Part shown: piece by piece, positions 45,789 through 54,301 of the stretch
How the letters are laid out: each line of letters opens with the position of its first letter
Position numbering within the stretch: position 1 is the first letter of the stretch
Position numbers and translations under genes: made by a program
From: Candidatus Hodarchaeota archaeon
Lineage (GTDB): Archaea > Asgardarchaeota > Heimdallarchaeia > Hodarchaeales > Hodarchaeaceae
NCBI GenBank assembly: GCA_016840285.1
Contig: JAEOSR010000095.1
Location: forward strand, 6,240 to 70,239
DNA length: 64,000 nucleotides
Direction: 5' to 3'
Notes under the pieces: model-generated
Database searches by the model: none
Told to the model about the DNA's origin: nothing
The model's input: only the letters and a program-made list of their open reading frames with translations

Positions 45789-46717
45789 TGCGAACTAAAC
45801 AGATTCAGCTCTTTTTAATTAATGGCTTTCTAGGTTCAGGAAAGACAACATTTCTTTTAAAGTTACTGTCTCTTTTTTCCCCCCAAAAGTGTGGAGTTTT
45901 GATGAATGAATTTGGTGAAATCGGTATTGATGGATTGTTATTGCCTCAAAAAGACTTGGAACTAATAGAGGTTAATGGGGGATCAATTTTTTGCCAATGT
46001 CGACACGAAATATTTATTGAAGGATTACTCCAATTTTCAACCATTCCAATTGATATTTTGTTCATTGAAGCTTCTGGTCTTGCAGATCCGGTTACGATGG
46101 ATAAAGATTTACAGATAGTTAAAAAGAAAATTGGGGAAATTTATGTTTATTCTGGAAGTATTTGTCTGATTGATTCACTTCATTTTCTAGATTTAGTTAA
46201 TGTAGTTCAGACTATCGAAAAACAAATTGAGTATGCATCGTTAGCTATAATAAATAAAATTGATTTAGTGACACCAGAGAGACTTTTGGGTATAAGAGAT
46301 AAGCTTCTCACAATTAATCCAAGAATTAAGCTCATAAAAACAAGTTTTGGTGATCTTTCACCAAATCAATTAATGGATTTATATTCAGAAAGAGCTATGT
46401 CACAGAAAGATATTCCAAGCATATTTACAACTACAAAAAGTACTATTGACATTTCCTTGACTGCTGATCATGGATTAGACCCCCTTAAGGTACGAAATTA
46501 CTTTTCTGAATTAGCAAAAGAAACTAGAAGGATGAAGGGGTTTATACAATTGGATGATGGTCAGTGGTATTATTTAGATAGTGTCAATGGAAGTTTATCT
46601 CTAACACAAACTAACTCTAAATATTCACAAACAATGATAGTTGTCATCTTTAAAGAAGGTATAGAAAATAAAATAGTTTACAGAGCAGAAAGTCTTTGGG
46701 AGTCTTTCTCTACCTGA
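45788..46717 (+). CDS. CobW/G3E-family GTPase
   Basis: This 309-residue GTPase has the P-loop NGFLGSGKTTF (about 12-22) and a Walker B-like IDILFIEASGLADP. It also has a NKID base motif and a cysteine-rich GGSIFCQCRHE, where most COG0523 metallochaperones have C-x-C-C. G3E proteins insert or deliver metals (cobalt, zinc, nickel), or support cobalamin synthesis and use. Because it is translationally coupled to the URO-D/thioredoxin fusion, I infer that it loads metal or corrinoid into that partner. The C-terminal region after about 200 is the usual CobW-C-like tail. It is cytoplasmic. Confidence 0.9.
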   Translation: MRTKQIQLFLINGFLGSGKTTFLLKLLSLFSPQKCGVLMNEFGEIGIDGLLLPQKDLELIEVNGGSIFCQCRHEIFIEGLLQFSTIPIDILFIEASGLADPVTMDKDLQIVKKKIGEIYVYSGSICLIDSLHFLDLVNVVQTIEKQIEYASLAIINKIDLVTPERLLGIRDKLLTINPRIKLIKTSFGDLSPNQLMDLYSERAMSQKDIPSIFTTTKSTIDISLTADHGLDPLKVRNYFSELAKETRRMKGFIQLDDGQWYYLDSVNGSLSLTQTNSKYSQTMIVVIFKEGIENKIVYRAESLWESFST

Positions 46718-46736
46718 AAATAGTGTTGGTAAAAAT

Positions 46737-47501
46737 TTACTTGTTCATAAAGTAAGTAAAGTCATCACAACGTAAAGGAGCGGGAGATACAAGATGCTCT
46801 GCATATTCTACTCCAATACGTGATCCAAGGGTCTTATTCCAAGTCAGTAGCATTGAGGGAAAATGTGAAATCTGAGTAGTTTTGCTCGGTACAAAACCCT
46901 GAGATTTGTAAACTAATATTGCCTTTTCCTTAAGATCAACGTAGTTAGTAATGTCTATGAAAAAAGAGGTGTATCCTTCTGGATGTAAATCAATAAAACG
47001 TACAGGAAAATATAATAAGGAATTGATACGGTGAACAGGTAGATTATCAAAATATTTATCCCATTTAGTAAGTCTAGAATAGAATATTGCTGCCTCTACT
47101 ATTTGTTGTGCTTGATAATGATCAGGAGATGCCATTAAAGTTCTTCCATACATTGAAATAACTACTTTAGGACACCATCTTCGAAATACTGTAGCTAATT
47201 TACAGCGTGCCTCAAATGTATCAAAAAGTCGTCGATTTGGGAGATCTAATGTGATTCTCTCTGCTCCCAAGATGCGAGCTGCTTCTTTAGCCTCATTTAA
47301 TCTTCTTTCAGCGTAATCAGGGTCATAATCATCAGGAGAGCGATATTTTTCATTTTTAGGTGTTGGTTCTGCAGTAGTTAAATCGATAATACCAGTTTTG
47401 ACACCGTTTTTAGATAATTTTGCTATTGTACCCCCAATTCCTAGTTCAACATCGTCAGGATGTGGGCCTACCGCCACTACTTCAACTAGTTCTTCGTTCA
47501 T
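46737..47501 (-). CDS. LmbE/PIG-L-family deacetylase
   Basis: This 254-residue zinc deacetylase has the metal-binding AVGPHPDDVELGIGG near residue 10, the second motif TTAEPTPKNEKYRSPDDYD, and a later histidine in SPDHYQAQQIV. The family removes acetyl groups from N-acetylglucosaminyl conjugates, as in GPI or bacillithiol/mycothiol precursors. Which sugar or thiol is involved here is unknown. It lies about 80 bases downstream of purA on the same strand and may share its transcript. No signal peptide is seen, so it acts in the cytoplasm. Confidence 0.9.
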   Translation of the reverse strand: MNEELVEVVAVGPHPDDVELGIGGTIAKLSKNGVKTGIIDLTTAEPTPKNEKYRSPDDYDPDYAERRLNEAKEAARILGAERITLDLPNRRLFDTFEARCKLATVFRRWCPKVVISMYGRTLMASPDHYQAQQIVEAAIFYSRLTKWDKYFDNLPVHRINSLLYFPVRFIDLHPEGYTSFFIDITNYVDLKEKAILVYKSQGFVPSKTTQISHFPSMLLTWNKTLGSRIGVEYAEHLVSPAPLRCDDFTYFMNK

Positions 47502-47580
47502 TTTACTTCAACTTTCTTAACGAGTTTTATAAAAATTCTAATAAATGTCCATCGAAAATGGTAATATTTATTATCATCAG

Positions 47581-48585
47581 TTATTCACGATCTATGATAT
47601 CAACGTCAGCAGGCCCAGTTCCAATAAAATGAAATTTAAAATTTAATTTATCTTCGATTCCATTTATCCACTTCTTTGTATTGGTTTCTAAATCATCATA
47701 GTGACGTTTACCCGCCTCATTGGGATAAATAATATCCAATTTTGTTAAAGCAAGTTTTGTAGCGCCGTTTAGCATGATACTCCTTTTTGCGAGATCTACA
47801 TTAAAAGGTGCAGCTCTACGAAGACGTCGTGTAACCGTTCCATATTCGATCCAACCTCTTTTCCGAGTTTCCTCTTCAGATAATTGATTAGGTAAAGGCC
47901 CTTCGCCAACTCGAGTGACATATGCCTTGAAAACGAGAACTACATCAGTAATTTTAGTGGGACCTATTCCTACATCTGCACAAATAGATGAAGCAGTCAC
48001 GTCTTTTGAGGTTACAAAAGGATATGTGCCGTGAAATAGAGATAAATGAGTCGCTTGGGTTCCTTCAATTAATACAGGTTCATTATTATCAATAGTTTTA
48101 TTTACTTCTTGAGGAACATCTAATAGAAAGGATTTTAATCTTTTGATATCTTGTGCTAAATCTAAAACCCGACGTATTCGATCCTGATTGGCTGGACCTG
48201 TTCCTGCTCCAGAAGTTCCAACGGTTTGAGTTAAATGTTTGTCAGTTGTATCAATCTTAATGTGTTTAGGAGATATTATGCCACAGTGTGGATCAAGAAA
48301 TGATATTCCCTCCGTTTCGGTTAATTTAACTTCATCTAAAAAAACATCAGGATTTACTAATACCCCAGGACCAATAAGTAACTTCTCAACATGTGAACCC
48401 CCAATACCAGAAGGAACCATCCTTAGTTTATACTCTTTATTCTTAATGACTATTGTGTGGCCAGCATTCGGCCCTACACCTCCTTTAGCTACTATCTTAG
48501 CTTTGCGTTTGTTTACAAGGTAACTAATAATTTTTCCCTTGCCCTCATCACCCCAAAACCCACCACACACGATATCACATGTCAT
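47581..48585 (-). CDS. purA: Adenylosuccinate synthetase
   Basis: This 334-residue enzyme condenses IMP and aspartate using GTP, the first step from IMP to AMP. The catalytic GGFWGDEGKGKIISYL holds the aspartate and the P-loop lysine, and the second catalytic histidine is in GVGPNAGHTIVI. The product-binding VGTSGAGTGPANQDR and the SSICADVGIGPTK segment are also visible. At about 334 residues it matches the short archaeal form rather than the roughly 430-residue bacterial one. It is divergent from purB, which catalyses the next step. Homodimeric and cytoplasmic. Confidence 0.96.
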   Translation of the reverse strand: MTCDIVCGGFWGDEGKGKIISYLVNKRKAKIVAKGGVGPNAGHTIVIKNKEYKLRMVPSGIGGSHVEKLLIGPGVLVNPDVFLDEVKLTETEGISFLDPHCGIISPKHIKIDTTDKHLTQTVGTSGAGTGPANQDRIRRVLDLAQDIKRLKSFLLDVPQEVNKTIDNNEPVLIEGTQATHLSLFHGTYPFVTSKDVTASSICADVGIGPTKITDVVLVFKAYVTRVGEGPLPNQLSEEETRKRGWIEYGTVTRRLRRAAPFNVDLAKRSIMLNGATKLALTKLDIIYPNEAGKRHYDDLETNTKKWINGIEDKLNFKFHFIGTGPADVDIIDRE

Positions 48586-48788
48586 TTTATACCGAACTCC
48601 GTTTATTTACTTTTTTAAGATTATATGTCAAGGAGGAATCATTTCAGAGATATTTTAATTATATTACCTTATTGTTTTTATTCTGTATTCCATCTTTTTC
48701 ATAAAAAAATTTATGTGTTATTTCATCATATCTTAAATGGGAACCAAATATATGAGATTATTGACAAGATCTCTGAATAGTCATTTCT

Positions 48789-50111
48789 GTGGCATTTATC
48801 ATGACATTTTTTCCTTATAAGCGTTATAAAACACCTATTGCTGATATTTTTGAAGAAGAAAAGCAGCTAAAACTCCAACTTCTTGTTGAACGCAAACTTG
48901 CTGAGGCTAATGCTGATTATGGCAAAATTCCACAAGAGGCTGCTAAAGAAATTGAAAAATTTGTCAGACTAGAATATATATCACTAGAGAGAGTAAAGGA
49001 AATAGAAAAAGAAACTCATCATGACGTTTTTAGTATGGTAATTGCTGCTACAGCAGCTTGTCCAAATTATGGTCAATACATTCATTTAGGTGCAACATCC
49101 AGTGATATTCAAGATACAGTCACCGCGTTACAACTTAATGAGGCAAAAAAAGCTCTTCTCGACCGTATTGATGATTTATTGCTGATTTTAATTCAATTGG
49201 CCAAGAAATACCGAGATCTTGTATGTATTGGCCGAACACACGGAAAACATGCGATTCCGATAACTTATGGTTTTAAATTTGCTAATTTTCTTAATGAGCT
49301 TCATATCACTAAAGAAAGCATAATGAAAACCAAGATTTATGGAAAACTCTCTGGGGCTGTAGGCACCTATGCAGCACATGGGACAAATGAGATTGAGAAA
49401 GATGTTATGCGAAAATTAGGACTAGAATCATCAATGATTACAACCCAAGTTGTTCCCAGAATTATATATTTTCAATTTGTCTCCTCTGTAATAGAAGTTG
49501 GTGCTATACTCGATAAATTAGCAAGAGAATTGAGAAATTTACAACGTACTGAAATTGGGGAAGTTAGCGAGAAGTTTGGACAAAAACAAGTTGGATCTTC
49601 TACAATGCCACAAAAACAAAATCCTTGGAGACTAGAAAGAATCAATGGAATTACCCGGTACCTTCGTTCGCTACTACCGTCAGCTTTAGAAAATGTTTCA
49701 TTAGAACATGAAAGAGACATGTCCAATTCTAGTGCAGAACGAATAATTCTCCCACAGCTTATCACTCTGACTGATTTTATTCTGTTAGAAATGAAAGAAA
49801 TTCTCAGTGGATTGATAATTAATGAAGAAAACGTTGAAAGAAATCTGTTTCTACTAAAAGGCCGCCAATGTAGCGAAAATTTACTTGTAGAACTGACTAG
49901 CTCAATAGGTAGGCAAAAATCTCATGTACTTTTACGTGAACTTACGAAAGAAGACGACTTTATTAGTACAGTAAAAAATCACCCACAAATCAAAACAATA
50001 TTTACGGAAAGAGAAATAGATGAAATCCTAGATCCACTGAAGTATATCGGTTTAGCACCAGAGCTTGTAGATCAGGTAGTAGAAAAAATTGAGGAAAAAA
50101 TAAGTAAATAA
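48789..50111 (+). CDS. purB: Adenylosuccinate lyase
   Basis: This 436-440-residue enzyme cleaves adenylosuccinate to AMP and fumarate, and SAICAR in de novo purine synthesis. Fumarase-superfamily signatures are present: HLGATSSDIQDTVTALQL, IGRTHGKHAIPITYGFKF with the catalytic histidine, and the flexible loop GSSTMPQKQNPWRLERI with the catalytic serine. Starts at GTG (48789) or ATG (48801) are equally possible. It is divergent from purA, separated by about 200 bases, and is followed by a convergent phosphoribosyltransferase gene. Confidence 0.96.
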   Translation: MAFIMTFFPYKRYKTPIADIFEEEKQLKLQLLVERKLAEANADYGKIPQEAAKEIEKFVRLEYISLERVKEIEKETHHDVFSMVIAATAACPNYGQYIHLGATSSDIQDTVTALQLNEAKKALLDRIDDLLLILIQLAKKYRDLVCIGRTHGKHAIPITYGFKFANFLNELHITKESIMKTKIYGKLSGAVGTYAAHGTNEIEKDVMRKLGLESSMITTQVVPRIIYFQFVSSVIEVGAILDKLARELRNLQRTEIGEVSEKFGQKQVGSSTMPQKQNPWRLERINGITRYLRSLLPSALENVSLEHERDMSNSSAERIILPQLITLTDFILLEMKEILSGLIINEENVERNLFLLKGRQCSENLLVELTSSIGRQKSHVLLRELTKEDDFISTVKNHPQIKTIFTEREIDEILDPLKYIGLAPELVDQVVEKIEEKISK

Positions 50112-50120
50112 TGTCTGATT

Positions 50121-50735
50121 TTATTTACCTTTTATAAGTTTAAGAAACTGTTTAATTGAGTAATCTGGAATACCAGCCTCTTCCGTGAAAAATCTTTTTG
50201 CTTCAACAGCATCCATATCTCTAGTTCTAAGTTGTTCAGTCATGAATTCGTATCTTTCATGAGGGAAAATAATCCAGCTCTCTGTTTCCTCCACAAAATA
50301 TTGAGGTTTAATTATTGACCATGGTTTATAGTATAGAGTCCCTATTCTTACTTCTAGAGGTTTTTTCATATTCAAATATTTCATCGCGAATTCGAGAGAA
50401 ATCCCACTATCAGCAACATCATCAATAAGTAAAATTTTCTTCCCATGGATGTGTCCTGGGAGATCTTGATATATAATCGGTTCTTTTTGTGTCTTTCCCA
50501 CTCCTGAGTAAAAACCAATCTGCATAATTGCTAATGTAGGTTTCTCAGACTCACATAGAAAGAGATCACTAATAATTCTTGCTGGAACTAATCCTCCACG
50601 ACTTATTCCAGCTATAATGTCAGGAGAATATCCATCATTTCTAACCAATTTATAAAGTTCAACAGTTATTGATTCGATATTGTCCCAAGAAGGAGCTTTG
50701 AATGTTAATTCGTTTGATGGCAATACTTTGTTCAC
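50121..50735 (-). CDS. Purine-type phosphoribosyltransferase
   Basis: This 204-residue PRTase has the PRPP-binding loop KILLIDDVADSGISLEFA (about 114-131) and an N-terminal IAGISRGGLVPARIIS turn. These define the type I phosphoribosyltransferase fold of the Gpt/HGPRT-like group (COG2236). It most likely salvages hypoxanthine, guanine or xanthine with PRPP. Its tail-to-tail position with purB strengthens a purine role. It is cytoplasmic. The exact base cannot be settled from sequence. Confidence 0.88.
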   Translation of the reverse strand: MNKVLPSNELTFKAPSWDNIESITVELYKLVRNDGYSPDIIAGISRGGLVPARIISDLFLCESEKPTLAIMQIGFYSGVGKTQKEPIIYQDLPGHIHGKKILLIDDVADSGISLEFAMKYLNMKKPLEVRIGTLYYKPWSIIKPQYFVEETESWIIFPHERYEFMTEQLRTRDMDAVEAKRFFTEEAGIPDYSIKQFLKLIKGK

Positions 50736-51133
50736 CCATATCTTAATTGAATTGATGTTCTAATTGAATTATTCTAGGATCTTCACTATTTAGCTTCTAA
50801 TACCAGTTTTAAAGAACACTTTACTGAAAAAAAGTGTGTTTTTTATTAATATTCTGATTTTTCAAATATTATCTTATTCTCTCAAAGAGTCATTCAACAT
50901 TCGTTTGTTTAGAGGGGTGTTATTATTAAATAACTAGGTTTTTATTATAAATTGAAAAAACTTAGAATATCTTAGTATTTCACAGAGTTCATTCTATTCA
51001 AAAAAGCCTATATTAAAAGTAATAAGAAATCTATGTGACAATACTCATTTTTGGAGGAGTTCCTCCTTAATCACAACATTTATAGTAGATATTAAACTAA
51101 GTGTAGAAATGTCTTTATATGCCTTAATTATGT
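50736..51133. other. Intergenic region with a palindrome
   Basis: The 398 bases between the divergent PRTase and EamA genes are AT-rich, with TATA-like runs. The only structured element is the inverted repeat at 51053-51066. No open frame or RNA gene is seen. Confidence 0.6.
51053..51066. promoter_or_regulatory. Palindrome upstream of the EamA transporter
   Basis: GGAGGAGTTCCTCC has six-base arms (GGAGGA/TCCTCC) around GT. It stands out as G+C-rich in an AT-rich region and lies about 70 bases before the transporter gene, so a regulator site or small hairpin is possible. Confidence 0.4.
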
Positions 51134-52237
51134 ATGTATTCTTTTCAAATAGATGTTCGAAAGAAAGAAGGGGTTTCTTTGGATCCTGAAAAACGAAAAG
51201 AGATTTTTATAGGGCCAACCATTGTGGCTACAGCTAATGCGATGCGAGCACTCGATGCTCCTGTCCGCTATCCTTTATTGTTAAGTCGATATACTTGGAT
51301 ACAAGATATTGATAGCGCTTTGCGATTAAGTAGTTTCTCCTCCTTTATCGTAACAGTTGAACACATTATTGGTGTTTTAATCATTACTCCGATTATCTTA
51401 CTACGTCGTGGTAAATCACATTTTGTTTTGTTACTGAAGGATTTTCAAAAAAGAGAATGGGCGAGTATTGCTTTTGTTTCGTTAGGCTCAGGGTTAGGAT
51501 TATATTTTTTTCTCATTTCGTTCGCTTTAGGAAATCCAACGGTAGCAATACTACTTCAAAAAAGTCAACCTTTGATTACATTGTTAGTAGCAATGATAAT
51601 ATTGAAAGAAAGACCTACAAAGTTTTACTATATTGCGATAATTTTTTCTATTTTGGGGATATTTCTAATCGCTTTCGAAGATCCCTTTCAAATCACATTT
51701 AGCTTTGAAACTCTGGCTGCTCTATGTTCAATAATTGCAGCTGTATTTTGGGGATCAAACACTGTTTTTGGACGAATATTAACAGAAAAAGCTGATTATT
51801 GGGATATAACGACCTTCCGATATATAGGTGGAGCAGTAATCTTAATATTCTTTAATTTACTCGTTTTTGCTTACACACCTGATAATTTCAATGCCCTTAG
51901 TGAATCATTCACTACTTTTCCAAAATTTTTTGAAAGTGATCTTGGAATACCTATGCTTGGAATCATATGTATTATTTATTCAACAATTTTAACTGGTGGA
52001 ATCATTCCCTTAGCCCTTTATTACTTTGGTCTTAGATGGTCCAAAGCTTCAGTGGCGGGATTAGCAGAGCTTGCTTTTCCACTTTTAGCAATTTTTATTA
52101 ATTTCATTTTCTTAGGTTTTGGACTTTCTTTAACACAGATTATAGGTGCTCTAATTCTCTTTGGGGTTGTTACAACTCTTTCTTATATCAATACAAAAGA
52201 ATATGAACAAGAAGAACGAGAGAGTCCTGTTGATTAA
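51134..52237 (+). CDS. EamA/DMT-family transporter
   Basis: This 367-residue protein has two EamA repeats. The first is FIVTVEHIIGVLIITPIILL to LKERPTKFYYIAIIFSILGIFLIAFEDP, and the second is ALCSIIAAVFWGSNTVFGRIL to LSLTQIIGALILFGVVTTLSYI. About nine hydrophobic helices are visible. The first helix of a usual ten-helix DMT protein is replaced by a weakly hydrophobic stretch after a charged, roughly 25-residue N-terminus. EamA proteins export amino acids or metabolites. The TATA-like TTTATAT at 51114 lies only about 17 bases from the ATG, so the real start may be further in. The cargo is unknown. Confidence 0.9.
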   Translation: MYSFQIDVRKKEGVSLDPEKRKEIFIGPTIVATANAMRALDAPVRYPLLLSRYTWIQDIDSALRLSSFSSFIVTVEHIIGVLIITPIILLRRGKSHFVLLLKDFQKREWASIAFVSLGSGLGLYFFLISFALGNPTVAILLQKSQPLITLLVAMIILKERPTKFYYIAIIFSILGIFLIAFEDPFQITFSFETLAALCSIIAAVFWGSNTVFGRILTEKADYWDITTFRYIGGAVILIFFNLLVFAYTPDNFNALSESFTTFPKFFESDLGIPMLGIICIIYSTILTGGIIPLALYYFGLRWSKASVAGLAELAFPLLAIFINFIFLGFGLSLTQIIGALILFGVVTTLSYINTKEYEQEERESPVD

Positions 52238-52280
52238 GGGTAGTAAGGGGATTATACACGTTTAATTGATTCTACTATGC

Positions 52281-52640
52281 CTAATCTTCTAGCTCTATTT
52301 CTTCTGAATCAGTTCCCTTTTTGTGGGGGTCTTCATTTCCCATGTTCTCTCTATTCCCTGTAAATATGTGTTCATCTTCATTATTGACTGGTTGGGGTAA
52401 TAATCCCCAAATCTGCAAAGAAACAAGTAATGCTAAAATTGCTCCGACAAGAGGAAGATCGTGTTGGAATGTTCCCAACCAAATATCATCATTTTGGAAG
52501 AAATATAGTATATTTGAAAATAAAAAGATGGAAAACCAAAACAAACTCCCAACCACTGAACCAACTATCAAGCGCCTAAGAAGAGTTTTTTGGTAATAGT
52601 CGGAAAAACTGTTAAAAAACTCTGCTATTCTTTCGGTCAT
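52281..52640 (-). CDS. Two-helix membrane protein with acidic tail
   Basis: This 119-residue protein has a basic N-terminal region (SDYYQKTLLRRLIVG) and two membrane helices (SVVGSLFWFSIFLFSNILYFF and LPLVGAILALLVSLQIWGLL). A hydrophilic, acidic C-terminal tail (about 80-119) ends SEEIELED. No family is recognised. It stands alone on the minus strand between the EamA and DUF2877-like genes. The tail may bind a cytoplasmic partner. Confidence 0.6.
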   Translation of the reverse strand: MTERIAEFFNSFSDYYQKTLLRRLIVGSVVGSLFWFSIFLFSNILYFFQNDDIWLGTFQHDLPLVGAILALLVSLQIWGLLPQPVNNEDEHIFTGNRENMGNEDPHKKGTDSEEIELED

Positions 52641-52803
52641 TTCTCATCTACCGCTGAAAACCAAGTAAACTCTCATTAACATATTAAATTTAACACTTAC
52701 TTTTCGATCTCTTTAAATCTCGATATAAAACAATGAAATAAGATTATTAATATAAAAATTTTAAAATCGTAAAAGAAGTTAGCAAGTAATTGAGGATCCA
52801 GAA

Positions 52804-53394
52804 TTGAAAAATCAACATATTCAGTGCCTAGAGAAAGTTTTAGATCCTTTAACTAGGGAATCTTCTTTCAATCCTCTGATAAGTCCCCGAATAAATCTTC
52901 ACAATAAATTAAATTTAATCCAAGAAGTTATGCGTCCTTTAGAAGAATTTCAAAAAGATTTTATAAGTCTAAGAGAGAAAAAAATAAAAAATATATTAAG
53001 AAATTTATCCCAAATTTTGGGGTATGGCTTAGGAAGTACACCTGAATCCGATGATTTATTTTTAGGAGTTTTAACTGCAAAATTTTGTTTAAATAAAGAT
53101 GTAAATGACCAATTTGACCATTTGACTAAATTCCCTTTTGAGAGATACACAACTTCTAAATCAGCTAAATTAATTCGTAGTTTTTTGACTCAGAATTTTC
53201 CTTTAGAATTAATTCCATTTATTGAATTACTGAAAATTCAACTGGAAGATGATCAAGTCAAAGTTCAATTTGAACTTGAAGTTCGCAAGATTAGAACAAT
53301 AGGAAGTTCGAGTGGTTACTATTTCTTGTTAGGGGTGTTGTGGGAACTTATATATAATGAAAAACGCATTTCTCTTCTTAAAAATCAAATATAA
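52804..53394 (+). CDS. DUF2877-like protein
   Basis: This 196-residue protein carries LGYGLGSTPESDDLFLGVL near residue 75, the G-x-G-x-T-P-x-x-D-D pattern of DUF2877 proteins. A late IGSSSGYYFLLGVLWEL echoes their second motif. In some bacteria related proteins belong to oxamate/allantoin-type carbamoyltransferase gene sets, but no such neighbours are here, so a catabolic carbamoyl role is only a possibility. The start is TTG with GAGG about ten bases before it. No signal peptide is seen. Confidence 0.65.
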   Translation: MKNQHIQCLEKVLDPLTRESSFNPLISPRINLHNKLNLIQEVMRPLEEFQKDFISLREKKIKNILRNLSQILGYGLGSTPESDDLFLGVLTAKFCLNKDVNDQFDHLTKFPFERYTTSKSAKLIRSFLTQNFPLELIPFIELLKIQLEDDQVKVQFELEVRKIRTIGSSSGYYFLLGVLWELIYNEKRISLLKNQI

Positions 53395-53425
53395 TTATTA
53401 ATCTTAGCAATATAAATTCAATCGA

Positions 53426-54175
53426 CTATTTTAATTGTATTAATGTGAATAAATCTTCAAGAGTTCCCGTATGATCTACTGGAAAATCAACATTCTCATA
53501 ATTTGGATCAGTTTTTATTATATCAGAAAAAGCACGACGATCAGATTTGACTAAAAAAGTCTTTATGCCAAGTCCCCCAGCTACCATATCATTTATCGGA
53601 TCATCACCAATAATCATACATTCAGAAGGTTTCTTCTTGATTTTATCTAAAAGTTCTTCATAAAATTCGATATGAGGCTTTGCAAAGTGATAGTCTTCGG
53701 CTGAAGTAATTTCCACCCAAGGAAATATATCTAAACCTGTTTGAGAGAACCGTGTTTCATTTGCAACTAATGGAAAGAGAGGATTGGTAGCTGCAACAAT
53801 CTGAAAGCGCTCTGATGCTAGGTTGAGAAGTTCTTTTGCAATGGGGTGAACAATCATTATTTGACATACTTCTGCAAAATTAGTTTGATAAAAGTCCTTA
53901 AATCGCTTTATAATCTCAGATTGTGAAATATTAATTCTTGATTCAAAATCAATAGCAAATTTTGAGAGGTTATCAAGATCAGATTGATTTTTTTTCGTCA
54001 TCTTATTGGTAGAAGTTAAAAAAATGCTCATAAACTTTTCTAGAACCGGTTGTTCTTCTTTAAAATGTTTATGAATTAAAGTGATATACATCCGAATAAA
54101 TTCATGATCATCAAATAAAAGGAGTGTGTTATCAATATCAAACAGCAATGTGGTGATGTTTGAAAGATTAATCAA
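53426..54175 (-). CDS. HAD-superfamily hydrolase
   Basis: This 249-residue HAD phosphatase has motif I LLFDIDNTLLLF (aspartates about 14 and 16), a helical cap (about 20-105), motif II VAATNPLF, the lysine in AKPHIEFYEELLDKI and motif IV MIIGDDPINDMVAGG. Cap and order place it in subclass I. The TTG start lies 126 bases from the divergent AMP phosphorylase gene, so the two may share a promoter region. A sugar- or nucleoside-phosphate substrate is plausible but unproven. Confidence 0.88.
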   Translation of the reverse strand: MINLSNITTLLFDIDNTLLLFDDHEFIRMYITLIHKHFKEEQPVLEKFMSIFLTSTNKMTKKNQSDLDNLSKFAIDFESRINISQSEIIKRFKDFYQTNFAEVCQIMIVHPIAKELLNLASERFQIVAATNPLFPLVANETRFSQTGLDIFPWVEITSAEDYHFAKPHIEFYEELLDKIKKKPSECMIIGDDPINDMVAGGLGIKTFLVKSDRRAFSDIIKTDPNYENVDFPVDHTGTLEDLFTLIQLK

Positions 54176-54301
54176 GTTTTTTCGCCAAATAATTTTTTTA
54201 GAAAGGATTTAAATGCTAAATGTCTTCTTATTACAAATAATTTTTTAGGCCTTTGCAAGAGTGCTACTAATGTTTAAGATATAGACAAATCAATTAAGAA
54301 A

